Shown here: piece after piece, positions 5,483 to 6,509 of the stretch
Position numbering within the stretch: the stretch's first letter is position 1
Layout of the letters: every line of letters starts with the position of its first letter
DNA from: an uncultured Bacillota bacterium
Lineage (GTDB): Bacteria > Bacillota_I > Bacilli_A > RF39 > UBA660
Direction: 5' to 3'
DNA: 6,509 nucleotides
Assembly (NCBI GenBank): GCA_945928335.1
Contig: CAMENK010000038.1
Location: forward strand, 1-6,509
Translations under genes and position numbers: made by a program
Notes under the pieces: generated by a model
What the model saw: only the letters and a program-made list of their open reading frames with translations
What the model was told of the DNA's origin: nothing
Database searches by the model: none

Positions 5483-6260
5483 TGATAAACAAAAAAAGTT
5501 TTTAAAAGATGAAAAGAGAAAAAGATTCTTTATTACGTTTTGTCAAATATTTATAGGTATTTTTATTATTGCTATTTGGGAAATTTTAGCTAGATTAAAT
5601 GTTATCAATACTTTCATTACTAGTTCTCCTAGTAAAATAGTAATGACTATTTGGAATATGTTTGTTACTGGTAATTTATTCAATCATATTTGGGTTACTT
5701 TAAGTGAAACTTTAATTGCATTTTTTATAACATTAGTTGTTAGTTTTGTAATATCTTTAATAATTTATAAGAGTTCAACATTTGCTAAAATAATTGATCC
5801 TTATTTAACAATTTTTAATAGTTTACCTAAAGTTGCATTAGGTCCTATTTTGATAATATGGATAGGCGCTAATAAGAAAAGTATTATTGCTATGGCTGTC
5901 TTAATTTCTATTATAGTTAGTATACAATCAATATCGGTGGGGCTTAAGAATACCAATAAAAATAGAATTAAAATATTAAAAACTTTTGGTGCTTCAGAAA
6001 TGCAAATTCTTAAATATGTAGTTTTACCAAGTAATGTAAAAATAATAATAAATGCTTGTAAGATAAATGTTGGTATGTGTCTTATTGGGGTTATAATGGG
6101 AGAATTCCTTACAAGTAAAGCTGGAATTGGTTATTTAATACTTTATGGCAGTCAAATATTTAATTTAACTTTAGTTATGAGTGGAATTATTATTCTTTTA
6201 ATTCTATCAATCATCCTTTATGAAATAATAAGTATAATAGAAAAGCATTTAGATTTTTAA
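5475..6260 (+). CDS. ABC importer permease, SsuC/TauC-like (BPD transport inner-membrane type)
   Basis: This 261-residue inner-membrane subunit forms the translocation path and docks the ATPase. ATG at 5475 is preferred: the AAGG at 5462-5465 is correctly spaced for it and too close to an in-frame TTG at 5469. It overlaps the end of the ATPase gene by 8 nt. A charged lysine-rich N-terminus is followed by a first membrane helix (about 18-38). Further hydrophobic segments lie near 79-98, 121-153, 197-210 and 231-256, consistent with about six helices. The ATPase-coupling EAA loop is at 166-186, with the core KTFGASEMQILKYVVLP, and GEFLTSKAGIGYLI (209-222) is also typical of SsuC/TauC-type permeases. 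The frame is intact, although its partner ATPase is interrupted, which fits recent or reversible insertion. It ends inside the terminator stem-loop. Confidence 0.92.
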   Translation: MISDKQKKFLKDEKRKRFFITFCQIFIGIFIIAIWEILARLNVINTFITSSPSKIVMTIWNMFVTGNLFNHIWVTLSETLIAFFITLVVSFVISLIIYKSSTFAKIIDPYLTIFNSLPKVALGPILIIWIGANKKSIIAMAVLISIIVSIQSISVGLKNTNKNRIKILKTFGASEMQILKYVVLPSNVKIIINACKINVGMCLIGVIMGEFLTSKAGIGYLILYGSQIFNLTLVMSGIIILLILSIILYEIISIIEKHLDF

Positions 6261-6274
6261 GTCTAAATGCTTTT
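6241..6274. terminator. Bidirectional rho-independent terminator
   Basis: AAAAGCATTTAGA (6241-6253) pairs perfectly with TCTAAATGCTTTT (6262-6274) around an 8-nt loop. The A and T runs at the ends give U-tracts in both directions. The loop contains the permease stop codon (6258-6260), and the convergent gene stops at 6276-6278, so one hairpin serves both converging genes. Confidence 0.85.
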
Positions 6275-6275
6275 A

Positions 6276-6509
6276 TTATTCGCTCGGTAAATATTCTCCT
6301 CTTGCTGTTATTAGGGTTACAAAGTATTTGCCTTGACTAGCATTTATTGCATCTTCTTTTAACCAAGAATATAAGTTAAAAACTTTAGAAGCACCTACTT
6401 CAAGATAAATATTTTGTACTAAAGCATGTTCTCCATTTTCGTCTGCCATGTCTGAATATAATTTAATAGTTGGAGTTGAGCCTCTTTCTCCTATTGCCAC
6501 TTTTATTTG
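6276..6509 (-). CDS. 3' end of an unidentified convergent gene (partial)
   Basis: The minus-strand frame is open from the right edge (first complete codon 6507-6509) to a TAA at 6276-6278, 77 codons long. A GTG at 6498-6500 is in frame, but the frame is open upstream of it, so the true start most likely lies outside the window. The visible part contains TPTIKLYSDMADENGEHAL, then IYLEVGASKVFNLYSWLKED and a closing GKYFVTLITARGEYLPSE. This alternation of short polar and hydrophobic stretches suggests a beta-rich C-terminal domain. I recognise no family and assign no function. It shares the terminator with the importer operon and lies tail to tail with it, so it is not part of that transcription unit. 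Confidence 0.6.
   Translation of the reverse strand, partial: QIKVAIGERGSTPTIKLYSDMADENGEHALVQNIYLEVGASKVFNLYSWLKEDAINASQGKYFVTLITARGEYLPSE

Overview
The window is very AT-rich and uses TTA, ATA and AGA codons heavily. It has strong purine-rich Shine-Dalgarno sites, several TTG and GTG starts, and TGA used as a stop. Together with the gene content, this points to a low-GC Gram-positive bacterium (Firmicutes/Bacillota: Clostridia, Erysipelotrichia or a related uncultured gut lineage). The species cannot be named from this stretch.

Chromosomal backbone: a three-gene ABC importer operon of the nitrate/sulfonate/taurine/thiamine-precursor class occupies both ends of the window. The order is a membrane-anchored NMT1/SsuA-type substrate-binding protein (185-1180), the ATPase (from 1173), and a SsuC/TauC-type permease (5475-6260). 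The operon ends in a strong terminator hairpin (6241-6274) shared with a convergent unidentified gene (6276 to beyond the right edge). A divergent gene starts at 78 and runs off the left edge; its promoter overlaps the operon promoter back to back.

Mobile element: the ATPase gene is split by a 3,566-bp insertion. The left part (1173-1584) ends just after the ABC signature LSGGMKQR. The right part (5151-5482) resumes in the same frame with ALIRTLA and Walker B LIFLDEP. The junctions share GAGTT. Joining the element's two ends recreates a 44-bp near-symmetric attP with 17 of 22 position pairs complementary, centred on GT. Joining the flanks recreates a complete 247-codon ATPase. The element encodes a large serine recombinase (2407-4017), which explains this architecture, and a 36-codon ORF just upstream that is a candidate accessory or directionality factor. 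It also carries two cargo genes, each broken by a one-base change in a short A run: a DUF6624-family gene on the minus strand (1619-2121, also lacking a start) and a RhuM-Fic/Doc fusion (4134-5079).

How the parts relate: while the element is integrated, the ATPase exists only as two fragments and the importer is presumably off or altered. Precise excision would restore it, so the locus has the layout of a recombinase-controlled gene interruption. The element's right arm also places an AAGGAG Shine-Dalgarno just before a TTG codon in the ATPase 3' half. This could keep that half, and the overlapping permease gene, translated.
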